Below the pieces are notes generated by a model. It ran no database searches, was not told the DNA's origin, and was given only the letters and a program-made list of their open reading frames with translations. Positions 48,844 to 57,795 of a DNA stretch of 64,000 nt are shown in pieces. A program made the position numbers and the translations under genes. Source of the DNA: Streptacidiphilus sp. P02-A3a (GTDB lineage: Bacteria > Actinomycetota > Actinomycetes > Streptomycetales > Streptomycetaceae); the NCBI RefSeq assembly GCF_014084105.1, contig NZ_CP048289.1:8875922-8939921 (forward strand), read 5' to 3'. Positions within the stretch are counted from its first letter, which is position 1. Each line of letters opens with the position of its first letter.

Positions 48844-50424
48844 GTGAGCAGCACCCAGCCCGACCCGTCCGTACCCGCCGACGACATATCCCCGGCTCCG
48901 GCCGCTGACTCGTACCCGGTGCCGCAGGCCGATCCGAGCCCCGACTTCAGCCTCCCGCACCGTTTCCGCTACCGCCCGCGCCGGGGCCTGTTCGAGAGCA
49001 AGGCGCTGCGGCTGACCGCGCTGACCGTGGTGCTGCTGCTGTGCGGGGCCGGCATCCTGTGGAAGGTCGAGGGACAGACCGGCGGTTCCGGCCTGGTCAT
49101 CGGGATGTGCCTGGCGGTGCTGCCGGTGCCGCTGGTGCTGGCGGCGTTCTACTGGCTGGACCGGGTCGAGCCCAAGCCGCTGCGCAACCTGCTGTTCTGC
49201 TTCGGCTGGGGGTCGTGCGCGGCCACCCTGGTGGCGATCTTCGCCAACACCTGGGCCACCGACCTGCTGATCAGCCACCAGATCACCGGCGGGCAGACGC
49301 TCGGCGCGAGCCTGGTGGCGCCGCTGGTCGAGGAGAGCGTCAAGGGCTCCGCGATCCTGCTGATGTTCCTGTTCCGGCGCAAGGACTTCAGCGGCATCGT
49401 CGACGGCGTGGTGTATGCGGGCTTCACCGCGACCGGCTTCGCCTTCACCGAGAACATCCTCTACCTCGGCCGCTCGGTGCTCGACGGACGCAACGACGGG
49501 CTGGGGCTGGAGGAGACCGTCGTCACCTTCATCGCGCGCGAGGTGATGTCGCCGTTCGCGCATCCGCTGTTCACCTCGATGACCGGGGTGGGCTTCGGCA
49601 TCGCCGCGATGACCCGCAAGCGCTGGCTGAAGGTGCTCGCGCCGATCGGCGGCTGGGTCGTGGCGATGTTCATGCACGGCAGCTGGAACGGCTCGTCGGC
49701 GCTGGGTTCGCTGGGCTTCATCGGCGTGTACTTCCTGTTCATGGTGCCGGTGTTCGGGCTGATGGTGTGGCTGGCCATCTGGTCCCGGCGCAGTGAGCTG
49801 CGGACGGTGGGGCGGCAGCTGCCGGTGTACGCGAGCGCGGGCTGGGTCAGCGCGCCGGTGCCGCTGGTGCTGTCGTCCATGCGGACCCGCAGGCAGGTGC
49901 TGGACCTGGCCAGGTTCACCCTGGGCCGGGACGGCGGCCGGACGATGCGGGAGTACCTGGGCTTCGCGACCTCGCTGGCGTTCCTGCGGCAGCGCGCCGA
50001 GCGGGGGCTGGTCGGCGCGGAGTTCCCGGAGCGCGAGCAGGAGCTGCTGCACCACCTGTGGGAGCGGCGGACGGCCGTCGCCGACGTGCTGGCACGGGTC
50101 GGCGCGCAGGAGTGGCAGCGGCTGCACCCGCCGGTGCGCCCGGCGTACGGCTACGGGTACCCGGGCGTCCCGCCGCAGCCGTACCCGCCGCGCCCGGCCG
50201 GGGCCGGGTATCCGGGCCCCGGATACGCCGGTCCCGGGTACCCAACGGCGGGATACGCCGGGGCGCCGGGGGCGCAGCTGCCGGCGCAGCCGGCGCCGGG
50301 CAGCGGCTACCCGCCGCCGCACCGGGGCCCGCAGCAACCGCACCCGTACCAGCCGCATCCGCACCCGCAGCCCGCGGTGGCGCCGCCGGAGCCGCACCAT
50401 CCGCCCGCGCATCCGTCGCACTGA
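48844..50424 (+). CDS. PrsW family intramembrane metalloprotease
   Basis: A 526-residue membrane protein with about nine helices. PrsW active-site motifs are present: VEESVKG (glutamates), FAFTENILY, SPFAHPLFTSMTG and MHGSWN (histidines). PrsW cleaves membrane anti-sigma factors in B. subtilis; the local one-piece sigma factor with a membrane segment is an attractive but unproven substrate. The C-terminal 130 residues are Tyr/Pro/Gly repeats such as YPGVPPQPYPP, likely disordered. Confidence 0.88.
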   Translation: MSSTQPDPSVPADDISPAPAADSYPVPQADPSPDFSLPHRFRYRPRRGLFESKALRLTALTVVLLLCGAGILWKVEGQTGGSGLVIGMCLAVLPVPLVLAAFYWLDRVEPKPLRNLLFCFGWGSCAATLVAIFANTWATDLLISHQITGGQTLGASLVAPLVEESVKGSAILLMFLFRRKDFSGIVDGVVYAGFTATGFAFTENILYLGRSVLDGRNDGLGLEETVVTFIAREVMSPFAHPLFTSMTGVGFGIAAMTRKRWLKVLAPIGGWVVAMFMHGSWNGSSALGSLGFIGVYFLFMVPVFGLMVWLAIWSRRSELRTVGRQLPVYASAGWVSAPVPLVLSSMRTRRQVLDLARFTLGRDGGRTMREYLGFATSLAFLRQRAERGLVGAEFPEREQELLHHLWERRTAVADVLARVGAQEWQRLHPPVRPAYGYGYPGVPPQPYPPRPAGAGYPGPGYAGPGYPTAGYAGAPGAQLPAQPAPGSGYPPPHRGPQQPHPYQPHPHPQPAVAPPEPHHPPAHPSH

Positions 50425-50541
50425 TCGCACCGGGCGACTGTCCCCCGATTGCTTCGGAACCATCCGGGTCACTCCCTGCGTTGTCCTTTTTATCCGCACC
50501 TTCTGGTGCGGGACGCCGACAATGCGTCAGGAGGCCCGCGG

Positions 50542-52200
50542 ATGACGGATGGCATCTATCGCATGGCTATGACCAGCGGCCATGTCCACAGAGACACCGT
50601 CTCCATGGCCGAGGAGCAGGTCCGGCACTGGCTGAAGACGCAGCACTACGAGGGTCCGGTGGCGGAGGAGGGCCGACATCGAGTCGGCGCGCAGGCCGTC
50701 CTGGACTGCTCACTGAAGGAGCGCGTGCGCGGCGCGAAGGGCGCGAAGGAATCACTCGCGCGCTGGCGGCTTCGTGAGTTCACGCTCCAGGGCATCTGGC
50801 AGACCTCGCTCACCGTGAGCACCCCCACCGGCGGGCGCACCTGGGTACGGCTGGACGCCGAACTGCTGCCCGCGCGGGGCGTGGCCATGGCCAAGGCGCC
50901 GGTGCCGACCCTGGCCCGCGGCCTGCTGGACGTCCTCTCCGGCACCGAGGGCGAGCACCAGGGGTCGGCCGCGCTGCACGCGATGCCCACCGTGATCGAG
51001 CGCGGCGACCTGGACGAGGTCCTGGACGAGCTGTGCGACCCGGACCGGCGGCTGCCGATCGTGGTGGCCAGCACCCCCGCCCACACCGACTTCGACGACT
51101 GGCTGGCCGAGACGGTCGACCCGCTGCTGCGCGGCTGCGCCGGTCTGGCCGTGCTGTACGCCCTGGCCCCCGGCGCCGAGCGGGAGTTCAACCGGACGCT
51201 GGAGCACCACCGGGTGTTCGGCGGCGCGGTACGCACCTACCTCCCCGGCCTCGACCCGGCCTGGCAGCCGGACGCCCAGCGGCACCGGGTGATGGCGCGG
51301 CACACCTTCGAGACGGACCTGCGCCGCGCGTCCGGTCTGCTGGCCTGGCTGCCGCGGCGGCTGGCGGTGCAGACGCCGCTGCCGGACGCGCTGGCCGCGC
51401 TGCCGCCGCTGCGGGCCCGGGGGCTGACCGACAGCGGAGCCGAGATCGACGGCGTGCAGCCGGGATCGCTGCTGGTGGACACGCACGAGGAGGAGGCGCT
51501 CGAAGAGCGGGCCAGGGCCGGTGAGATCCAGGAGGTCCGCCGCTGGCTGCGGGCGGCGGAGGAGCGCGAGTCGGAGCTCGCGGCCGAGTACGACGAGCAG
51601 TACAGCGAGTTGCGCGAGGCCCGGACCGAGGTGCGCTCGCTGCGCGGGCGGCTCGCCGCCGTCGGCTATCCGGACCTGCCGCACGCCCCGCAGCCGGACC
51701 GGGACTCGCTGACCGATCCGGCCTCGTTCGCCGAGCTGCTGGAGCGGATGGGCGAGTTCCCGCTGCTCCGCTTCACCGGTGACGCCCGGCTGACCCGCGA
51801 CCTGGACCAGCAGACCGACCACCCGACCTGGGTGCGGATGGCCTGGGACGCGCTGCTCGCGCTGCAGGACTACGCGGAGGCGGCGGTCCAGGGCGAGTCC
51901 AACGGGGACTTCCGGCGCTGGTGCGAGAACACCCCGGCGGCGTGCCATCCCTTCCCGCCGCGGAAGGTGATCCGGGACGAGTCGCGGACGGTCCGCTCGC
52001 ACGGGAAGTGGAAGACCGAGCGGGAGCTGCCGGTCCCGGTCGCGGTGAATCCGACCGGCGAGGTGTTCATGGGCGCCCACCTGCGGATAGGCGGTGGCGG
52101 CACGGCCCCCCGGCTGCACTACCACGACGACTGCTCGGGGACCGGCCGGATCTACATCGGCTACATGGGCCTCCACCTGCACAACACCCGGACCAACTGA
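50542..52200 (+). CDS. Unrecognised 552-residue protein with conserved HxD-type C-terminal domain
   Basis: Soluble, no signal peptide or membrane segment. The N-terminal 90 residues look like an alpha/beta domain (AEEQVRHWLKTQHYEG, LREFTLQGIWQTSLTV). The middle has SGLLAWLPRR and a coiled-coil stretch near 330-370. The C-terminal 130 residues contain CENTPAACHPFPPRK, EVFMGAHLRIGGGG, PRLHYHDDCSG and IYIGYMGLHLHNTRTN. I recall similar C-terminal endings in other actinobacterial proteins of unknown role. The ATG is firm: AGGAGG lies 7 bases upstream. A 100-residue membrane protein gene follows after 70 bases. Confidence 0.6.
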   Translation: MTDGIYRMAMTSGHVHRDTVSMAEEQVRHWLKTQHYEGPVAEEGRHRVGAQAVLDCSLKERVRGAKGAKESLARWRLREFTLQGIWQTSLTVSTPTGGRTWVRLDAELLPARGVAMAKAPVPTLARGLLDVLSGTEGEHQGSAALHAMPTVIERGDLDEVLDELCDPDRRLPIVVASTPAHTDFDDWLAETVDPLLRGCAGLAVLYALAPGAEREFNRTLEHHRVFGGAVRTYLPGLDPAWQPDAQRHRVMARHTFETDLRRASGLLAWLPRRLAVQTPLPDALAALPPLRARGLTDSGAEIDGVQPGSLLVDTHEEEALEERARAGEIQEVRRWLRAAEERESELAAEYDEQYSELREARTEVRSLRGRLAAVGYPDLPHAPQPDRDSLTDPASFAELLERMGEFPLLRFTGDARLTRDLDQQTDHPTWVRMAWDALLALQDYAEAAVQGESNGDFRRWCENTPAACHPFPPRKVIRDESRTVRSHGKWKTERELPVPVAVNPTGEVFMGAHLRIGGGGTAPRLHYHDDCSGTGRIYIGYMGLHLHNTRTN

Positions 52201-52270
52201 CGCCCCGGAATGGGCTCGGGGAGCGCGGGGTTAGGGTGCTGAGAGGACTATCGCAGGAGGTCGTAGAGAC

Positions 52271-52573
52271 ATGGCACGGATTCCCTCTTCCCTGGTCGCG
52301 GCGACCGGGCTGATCGGCGGCTTCGGGGTCGCGCGGGCCACCAAGAAGCGTGAGCTCGGCGGCGTCGCCCTGCTGGCGGCCGGGGCGGTGGCCGCCACCC
52401 AGTGGAAGCGGGCCGCCGGCCCGACCACGGCGGTGGCGCTGACCGGCCTGTACGTGGCGGCCTTCGCGGGCTCGCACCCGCTGGCCAAGAAGCTCGGCGC
52501 GTGGCCGTCCGTGCTCACCGTCGCGAGCGGCGTGGCGGTGGCCTCCTGGGCCGCCGCCGACCGCCGCGGCTGA
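52271..52573 (+). CDS. Small hydrophobic membrane protein
   Basis: 100 residues with three predicted hydrophobic stretches (about 6-22, 30-45, 52-95) separated by short basic loops (RATKKREL, QWKRAAG). AGGAGG lies about 10 bases before the ATG. No family identified. It follows the unrecognised 552-residue protein and may be co-transcribed with it; the M23 gene faces it. Confidence 0.7.
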   Translation: MARIPSSLVAATGLIGGFGVARATKKRELGGVALLAAGAVAATQWKRAAGPTTAVALTGLYVAAFAGSHPLAKKLGAWPSVLTVASGVAVASWAAADRRG

Positions 52574-52695
52574 GGTTCCGCCCGGACAGCTGGAACGCAC
52601 TCGGCACGGTCGGCGGCGGCTCCTACCGGAGCACGCCACCGGCCGGGCCGAGTGACAGGGTCAGCCTGGACGCACCGGACGGACCGGACGACGGA

Positions 52696-53691
52696 TCAGA
52701 TGGTGAGCCCGTGCTCCGCCAGCCAGGTGGCCGGGTCGATCGGCTCGCCGCCGCCGGGGCGGACCTCCAGGTGCAGGTGCGGACCGGCGATGGTGGAGAC
52801 GTTGCCGGTGGCGCCGACCCGGCCGATGGGCTGACCCGACGTCACCTCGCCCGCGCCGACCCCGATCGCGGACAGGTGGCAGTACCAGAGCTCGGTGCCG
52901 TCGGGCAGGGTCTCCACGACGCGGTAGCCGTAGGAACCGGCCCAGCCCGCCGAGGCGATGACGCCCTTGCCGATGGCCACCACCGGAGTGCCGTTCGGGG
53001 CGGCGAGGTCGAGGCCGGTGTGCAGCTGCGCCCAGTAGCTCCCGGACTGGCCGAAGCCCGCGCCGACCACCGCGCCCTGCACCGGGGCGACCAGGGGGCC
53101 CAGCTGCTGCGCCTCGGCCGCCGCCTGCGCGGCCGCTGCCCGCTCGGCCTCGGCCTGGGCTGCCGCCTGGGCCTGGACGTGGGCTGCCGCCTGGGCGGCG
53201 TGGGCCGCTGCCTCGGCCTTGGCCTGGGCTTCCGCCTCGGTCGCGGCCTGGGCCTGCGCCTGGGCTGCGGCCTGGGCCTGCGCCTGGGCCGCGGCTGTCT
53301 CGGCGTCAGCTCGGGCCGCCAGCTTGGCGGCTGCGACCTGGGCGGCCTGCCTGCGGGCGGTGTCCCCGGCGTCGGCGCGCTGCTGCGCGGCCTGGGTGCG
53401 TATCCGGTCGGCCAGGGCCGTCCCGGGGTCGGTGGCGCGTCCGCTGAGCGCGGTGGCCCCGGCGGGCAGCTCTCCGGAGAAGTGGTCCCGGACGCTCAGC
53501 GAGGGCTTGGCCCCGGTGGCGAGGGAGTCACTGATGGTCGCTGCCCGAGCCGGAGTGGCCAGGCCGATCGCGCCGGTGGCGCCGACCGCGGCCATGGCCG
53601 CGAGTCCGAGAACGGCGGAGGGCGCGATCCCCGCGGGGCGCTGCGGCGCCTCGGGCTGCACGGGTGCCCAAGTGGACTGGTACGACGCCAC
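52696..53691 (-). CDS. M23 family peptidoglycan endopeptidase with Ala/Gln coiled coil
   Basis: A 331-residue secreted enzyme. The signal peptide ends near ATPARA. A long Ala/Gln/Glu-rich helical region (about 100-190) precedes the M23 LytM domain. Zinc ligands and catalytic residues are in HTGLDLAAPNG and HLHLEVRPGGG. It cleaves stem-peptide or interpeptide bonds during growth. GTG start with AGGAGC about 9 bases upstream. Upstream of the ribosome site is a ydaO-type riboswitch, so expression is tied to c-di-AMP. Confidence 0.92.
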   Translation of the reverse strand: MASYQSTWAPVQPEAPQRPAGIAPSAVLGLAAMAAVGATGAIGLATPARAATISDSLATGAKPSLSVRDHFSGELPAGATALSGRATDPGTALADRIRTQAAQQRADAGDTARRQAAQVAAAKLAARADAETAAAQAQAQAAAQAQAQAATEAEAQAKAEAAAHAAQAAAHVQAQAAAQAEAERAAAAQAAAEAQQLGPLVAPVQGAVVGAGFGQSGSYWAQLHTGLDLAAPNGTPVVAIGKGVIASAGWAGSYGYRVVETLPDGTELWYCHLSAIGVGAGEVTSGQPIGRVGATGNVSTIAGPHLHLEVRPGGGEPIDPATWLAEHGLTI

Positions 53692-53711
53692 GATCGGCGT
53701 GCTCCTTTCCT

Positions 53712-53870
53712 TCCCTAGCGCCGACCGGGTTAGCTGACGGGTTCGGGGAGGAAGGTCCCCTACAGCCTCGCGGCTGATTCACCCCAGGTACATGGTTCCC
53801 CGGCTCCTGGACACCGCGGGATGCGGCGCCCAGCAGGATTAGGCGACAGAGCACGACGCCGCTCGTCGAA
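53712..53870 (-). promoter_or_regulatory. ydaO/yuaA c-di-AMP riboswitch
   Basis: On the minus strand the 5' leader contains CCAGGAGCCGGGGAACC, GGGGTGAATC, a GGGGACCTTCCTCCCC-type hairpin and CCGAACCCGTCAGCTAACC in this order, the conserved core of the c-di-AMP riboswitch found before Streptomyces rpf and peptidase genes. It ends about 10 bases before the Shine-Dalgarno. A TAGGAT (revcomp, 53904-53909) upstream may be the -10. High c-di-AMP is expected to reduce expression. Confidence 0.85.
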
Positions 53871-53980
53871 CGGCAGAACTTCGTGCTGCGTTATCAAACG
53901 TTAATCCTAGACACGGTTGATTCCAAGTGGTTCGGGAACCCAGCTGGGATCTGACGGTACATACGGGCCTTTTGTCCGGA

Positions 53981-54358
53981 TCAGCGCACCAGGCAGAACT
54001 CGTTGCCCTCCGGGTCCAGCATGACCTGGAAGGCCCCCTGGTCGTCCTGCTGGACCTCCCCCACCGCGACCGCCCCGAGCTGGACCAGGGCCGCGCGGGC
54101 CTGCGCGATGTCCGCGACGTCGATGTCCAGGTGGAGCCGGTTCTTGCGGCCCTGCTTGCCCTCGGGGACGAGTTGGAAGGCCAGTCGGGGCTGTCCGTCG
54201 GGCGGATCCACGTAGGACCAGTCGGACTCCCGGTCGACCGGGCAGCCGCCGACCAGCGCGGCCCAGAACCGCGCCAGCCGCACCGGATCGGCGCAGTCCA
54301 CGACGACCTCGTCCAGCCGCCCCATGCCCGCTGTCGCACCCTCGTTGGTCACCACCAC
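53981..54358 (-). CDS. VOC superfamily (glyoxalase-like) protein
   Basis: 125 residues with the VOC fold: DEVVVDCADPVRLARFWAAL at the start and LHLDIDVADI and QVMLDPEGNEFCLV at the end. The typical metal-ligand His and Glu positions (LHLDI and NEFCL) are present. Function within this broad superfamily (lyase, dioxygenase or resistance) cannot be set. Confidence 0.82.
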   Translation of the reverse strand: MVVTNEGATAGMGRLDEVVVDCADPVRLARFWAALVGGCPVDRESDWSYVDPPDGQPRLAFQLVPEGKQGRKNRLHLDIDVADIAQARAALVQLGAVAVGEVQQDDQGAFQVMLDPEGNEFCLVR

Positions 54359-54469
54359 GCCACGCTAGCGTCCGACCCCCCGGCTCAGGGAGGTGCGCGC
54401 ACCAAGCGGGCGGGTGAACCGGCGAGGATCCGCTGGAGCGGGCTGTGGACCGAGGAGGCGGATGGGCGG

Positions 54470-55078
54470 TCAGTCGTCGTTCCGGGTCCTCGGGTAGAGC
54501 CAGCTGATCAGGACGTCGGCGACCTGGTCGGCGCCGAGGGTCCGGGCGTCGGCGAAGCGGCCCTCGTTGTCGCCCTGGAGCAGGCTGCCGTCCGGGGCCA
54601 GCTCCACCACCGCCGGGATGCCGCTGACCTCCACCGGCACGTAGCGCTCGGCCAGCCGCAGGTTGTGGTCGAAGCGGCCCACGTCGACGGTGACCAGGTG
54701 GTAGTTCCGGGCCAGTACCTGGTGCAGGCCCGCGGTGCGGATCAGCGCGGCCATGGCCTGGCAGTCGGCGCACCAGGAGGAGCCGAAGTCGACCAGTACC
54801 GGTCGGCCGTCCCTGCGGGCGGCGGCCAGCGCCCGGTCGATGGCGGCGGAGGCGTCGGCCGACGGGTCGTAGCCGTCCGGGACCGGCGCCAGGGCGACCG
54901 CGGGCAGCGAGGGGAAGGGGCGGGCCAGGCCGACGCTCTCGTCGGAGGGCGTGCGCGGGCTGTGGGCCGCGGCGGTGCGGCGGCCGGTCACGGTGACGCA
55001 GCCGCCCAGGGCGAGCACCAGCAGGGCGCCGGTCAGGGTGCAGGCCAGTGCCCGCCGAACGGCTCCGAGGGCGGTCAT
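54470..55078 (-). CDS. Thioredoxin-like lipoprotein
   Basis: 202 residues. The N-terminal hydrophobic segment ends in a lipobox ALGGC, so it is anchored outside the membrane. The thioredoxin fold has the redox motif SSWCADCQAM and a cis-Pro loop VSGIPAVVEL. It may act in extracytoplasmic disulfide reduction or DsbD-like electron transfer. The ATG with GGAGGG upstream is chosen over an earlier in-frame codon that would hide the signal sequence. Confidence 0.82.
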   Translation of the reverse strand: MTALGAVRRALACTLTGALLVLALGGCVTVTGRRTAAAHSPRTPSDESVGLARPFPSLPAVALAPVPDGYDPSADASAAIDRALAAARRDGRPVLVDFGSSWCADCQAMAALIRTAGLHQVLARNYHLVTVDVGRFDHNLRLAERYVPVEVSGIPAVVELAPDGSLLQGDNEGRFADARTLGADQVADVLISWLYPRTRNDD

Positions 55079-55222
55079 GGCGGGACCCTCCGCATCCGAC
55101 TCCGGGGCGCCGACCGCCCCGGCGATCAGTTGATCAGGTCGGCGGCGGGGCGCCCGGCGCATCGTCGGGCCGCCGCGCGGCAACCACCCGCTCGGGTGAA
55201 ACCAGCCGAGGTCGGGTCGGGC

Positions 55223-56158
55223 TCAGCTCAGGCCCAGGTAGGCGAGGCTGCCCAGCCCAGCGAGGGTGCAGTAGATCGCGAACGGGGTCAGCGTCCGGGT
55301 CTCGAAGTACTTGGTGAGGAAGCGGACCGCGACGTACCCGGCGAAGAAGGCCGCGACCGAACCGGCCAGCACCTGTCCCCGGATGCCGTCACCGGCGTGG
55401 CCGAGCAGGCTCGGGACCTTGAGCAGCGCGGCGGCGCCGATGACCGGGGTGGCCAGCAGGAAGGCGAAGCGGGCCGAGTCCTCGTGGCGGAGGCCCTTGA
55501 AGATCCCGGTGCTCATGGTGACGCCGGAGCGGCTGATGCCGGGCAGCAGCGCCAGGATCTGCGCGCCGCCGACCAGCAGCGCCTGCTTCCAGCCGAGCTT
55601 GGCGGTGATCCGCTGGTCGGACACCCGGTCGGGGTGCAGCGGCTGACCGTCCGGGCCGGTCTCGGTCACCGTGGCGTCCCCGGCCCGGCGGCGTCCGCTG
55701 CCGCCGCGCTTCAGCCGCTCGGCGATGTAGAGCACCGCGCCGTTGAGGGTGAGGAAGACCGCCGCGACCATCGGCGTGTAGAGCGCGTCCTTGAACACCT
55801 TGTCCAGGACCAGGCCGACGACGCCGACCGGGACCGTCGCCACGATCAGCAGCCAGGCCAGCCGCTGGTCGGCGGTCTCGATCCGGCGCTCGCGTATGGA
55901 GCTGAACAGGCCGCTGATCACCCGCACCCAGTCCCGCCAGAAGTACACGACCAGCGCCAGGGCCGTGGCCAGGTGCAGGCCGATCAGCACGTTCATGTAG
56001 GGGGAGCCGGGGCTGGAGACGCTGAGGTCCCGCTTCCAGGAGCCGCCGATCAGGGCGGGCACCAGGATGCTGTGGCCGAGGCTGGAGACGGGGAAGAGCT
56101 CAGTGACGCCCTGGAGCAGGCCGACGCCGATCGCTTCTGGGTACGTGAGGACGGACAT
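55223..56158 (-). CDS. uppP: Undecaprenyl-diphosphate phosphatase
   Basis: 311 residues, eight predicted helices. The BacA/UppP motifs are QGVTELFPVSSLGHSIL at the N-terminus and LLPGISRSGVTM in the second half, with the catalytic Glu, Ser and Arg. It recycles the lipid carrier for cell-wall synthesis. A loop of about 35 polar residues in the middle (SGRRRAGDATVTETGPDGQP) is longer than in E. coli. Confers bacitracin tolerance when overexpressed in other species. Confidence 0.94.
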   Translation of the reverse strand: MSVLTYPEAIGVGLLQGVTELFPVSSLGHSILVPALIGGSWKRDLSVSSPGSPYMNVLIGLHLATALALVVYFWRDWVRVISGLFSSIRERRIETADQRLAWLLIVATVPVGVVGLVLDKVFKDALYTPMVAAVFLTLNGAVLYIAERLKRGGSGRRRAGDATVTETGPDGQPLHPDRVSDQRITAKLGWKQALLVGGAQILALLPGISRSGVTMSTGIFKGLRHEDSARFAFLLATPVIGAAALLKVPSLLGHAGDGIRGQVLAGSVAAFFAGYVAVRFLTKYFETRTLTPFAIYCTLAGLGSLAYLGLS

Positions 56159-56282
56159 CGACGGCCTTCAGCAGACAGGGAAATCAAACACTGGGCAGTC
56201 AGAAAGTACTACAGGGCTGTAGACCCTCTGTCGCCGGGCGGCCCTTGTTCACCGGCCGGACCCCCTGAATTCACCGGCAGCA

Positions 56283-56326
56283 CCGGCCCTGGCCGTCCCG
56301 CCGGGGGACGGGGCGGCCAGGGCCGG
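56283..56326 (-). terminator. Hairpin terminator of the MFS gene
   Basis: A perfect 13-bp stem, CCGGCCCTGGCCG with CGGCCAGGGCCGG, and an 18-base loop that itself has a TCCC/GGGA pair, 18 bases past the MFS stop on the minus strand. Confidence 0.65.
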
Positions 56327-56343
56327 AGTCTCGACGGGCCCGC

Positions 56344-57708
56344 TCAGGCCACCGACTCGTAGGCCGGGACCGGGCGGGGCGCGGCGGCGGCCACGATCCG
56401 CTCCGGGTGCACCGCGTTGTCCTGGAGCGGGCTGAGCCGGTGCCGCAGCCGCAGCGCCATGGCCACGATCAACACCGTGCACCCGGCCATCACCAGCAGG
56501 TACGCGGCCGAGGCGCCCGCACCGACCAGCAGTACGCCGGCCGCCGGGCCCATCGCCACCGCGACCTGCTTGACCAGCGCGAAGGCAGCGTTGTAGGTGC
56601 CGAGCAGCCGGGTCGGGGCCAGGTCGGCGACGATCGGCCCGAGCGTGGGCGCGAGCAGCGCCTCGCCGATGCCGAACAGCGCGTAGACGCTGACCATGGC
56701 CACGGTGGCGGCCACCGCGTCGGCGTGGATCAGCCCGGCGAGGGCCGCCATGACCCAGGCCGCGAGCCAGACCAGGCCGGTGGCGGCGATGGCGGTGCTG
56801 CGCCGACGGCGGGCGGTGATCCGCACCACGATCATCTGCACCAGCACGATGACCAGGGTGTTCGCGCCCAGTGCCAGACCGAGCACCGACGGTGAGGTGC
56901 CGACCACGCTGGTCGCGTAGGCGGCGACGCCGGATTCGAACTGGCCGTAGCAGGTGAAGAAGATCAGCCCGGCCAGCAGGCAGACCCGGATCATCGCCTT
57001 GTCCGCGAGCAGCCCGCGGAACCCGGAACCCGAGGCCGACCCGGCCGCGGCCGGGGTCCGCGCGGTGACCGGGACCGGCGGGGCGGCCGGGATCCGGACG
57101 CCGCCGACCACGGCGGCCAGCACCAGGAACATCAGCCCCTCGATGCTGAACAGCAGCGTCAGGCTGGACGGCCGGTTCACGTCCACGATCTGGCCGCCGA
57201 TCATCGCGCCGATCCCCATCCCCAGGTTGACCAGGGTGAACTGGAGCGCGAAGGCGTGCGACCTGGTGGCCGGGGTGGAGCAGCGGACGATCATCGTGGC
57301 CAGGGCCGGCTGCACGGTGGTGACCCCCGCGCCGAACAGGAACGCCGCGGCCAGGATGTGCGGGCTGCCGGTGGCGTGCCCGAAGGCGAAGGCGCCGAGG
57401 GCGGCCGTGACCGCGCCGACGACCAGCACCGGGCGCGGGCCCCAGCGGTCGATGCCGCGTCCGCTGAACGGGAGCACGGCGAGGGCGGCCAGCGCGAAGA
57501 CGGTGAACATCAGCCAGGCGGTCATCGAGCCGAGGCCGCGGACCTGGTCCACGTAGACGAACATGTAGGGGACGGTGAAGCCGCTGCCGAAGGCGCTGAG
57601 CGCGTTCCCGATCTGGACCCGGCGCAGCGTGGCCGCGACCGCTCCGTTCCTTCCGCTGTTCCAGGGCTGTCCTGCCTGCCTCTTCTGCTGCCGCAACGTG
57701 CGGGTCAT
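56344..57708 (-). CDS. MFS transporter
   Basis: A 454-residue transporter with about twelve helices. SGRGIDRWGPRPVLVVG is the signature loop between helices 2 and 3, and a long polar loop (about 205-235) separates the two halves. It is divergent from a MarR gene with a short shared promoter region, the usual arrangement of a regulated efflux pump. Substrate unknown. ATG with AAGGCGG upstream; the longer open frame upstream lies in the promoter. Confidence 0.88.
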   Translation of the reverse strand: MTRTLRQQKRQAGQPWNSGRNGAVAATLRRVQIGNALSAFGSGFTVPYMFVYVDQVRGLGSMTAWLMFTVFALAALAVLPFSGRGIDRWGPRPVLVVGAVTAALGAFAFGHATGSPHILAAAFLFGAGVTTVQPALATMIVRCSTPATRSHAFALQFTLVNLGMGIGAMIGGQIVDVNRPSSLTLLFSIEGLMFLVLAAVVGGVRIPAAPPVPVTARTPAAAGSASGSGFRGLLADKAMIRVCLLAGLIFFTCYGQFESGVAAYATSVVGTSPSVLGLALGANTLVIVLVQMIVVRITARRRRSTAIAATGLVWLAAWVMAALAGLIHADAVAATVAMVSVYALFGIGEALLAPTLGPIVADLAPTRLLGTYNAAFALVKQVAVAMGPAAGVLLVGAGASAAYLLVMAGCTVLIVAMALRLRHRLSPLQDNAVHPERIVAAAAPRPVPAYESVA

Positions 57709-57795
57709 GCTGCACCGCCTTCCGCTCTCGTGCCAATTTCTCATCAAAGAGTACACTACTAAAGTCTTCAGAACGCAACGCTATACACTTGAGGC
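57709..57795. promoter_or_regulatory. Divergent promoter region of MFS and MarR genes
   Basis: AT-richer than its surroundings. TACACT at 57784-57789 ends 7 bases before the marR ATG, so that transcript may be leaderless. TACTCT (revcomp at 57749-57754) is a candidate -10 for the transporter. A second TACACT copy lies at about 57752. I do not see a clear palindrome. Confidence 0.45.
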
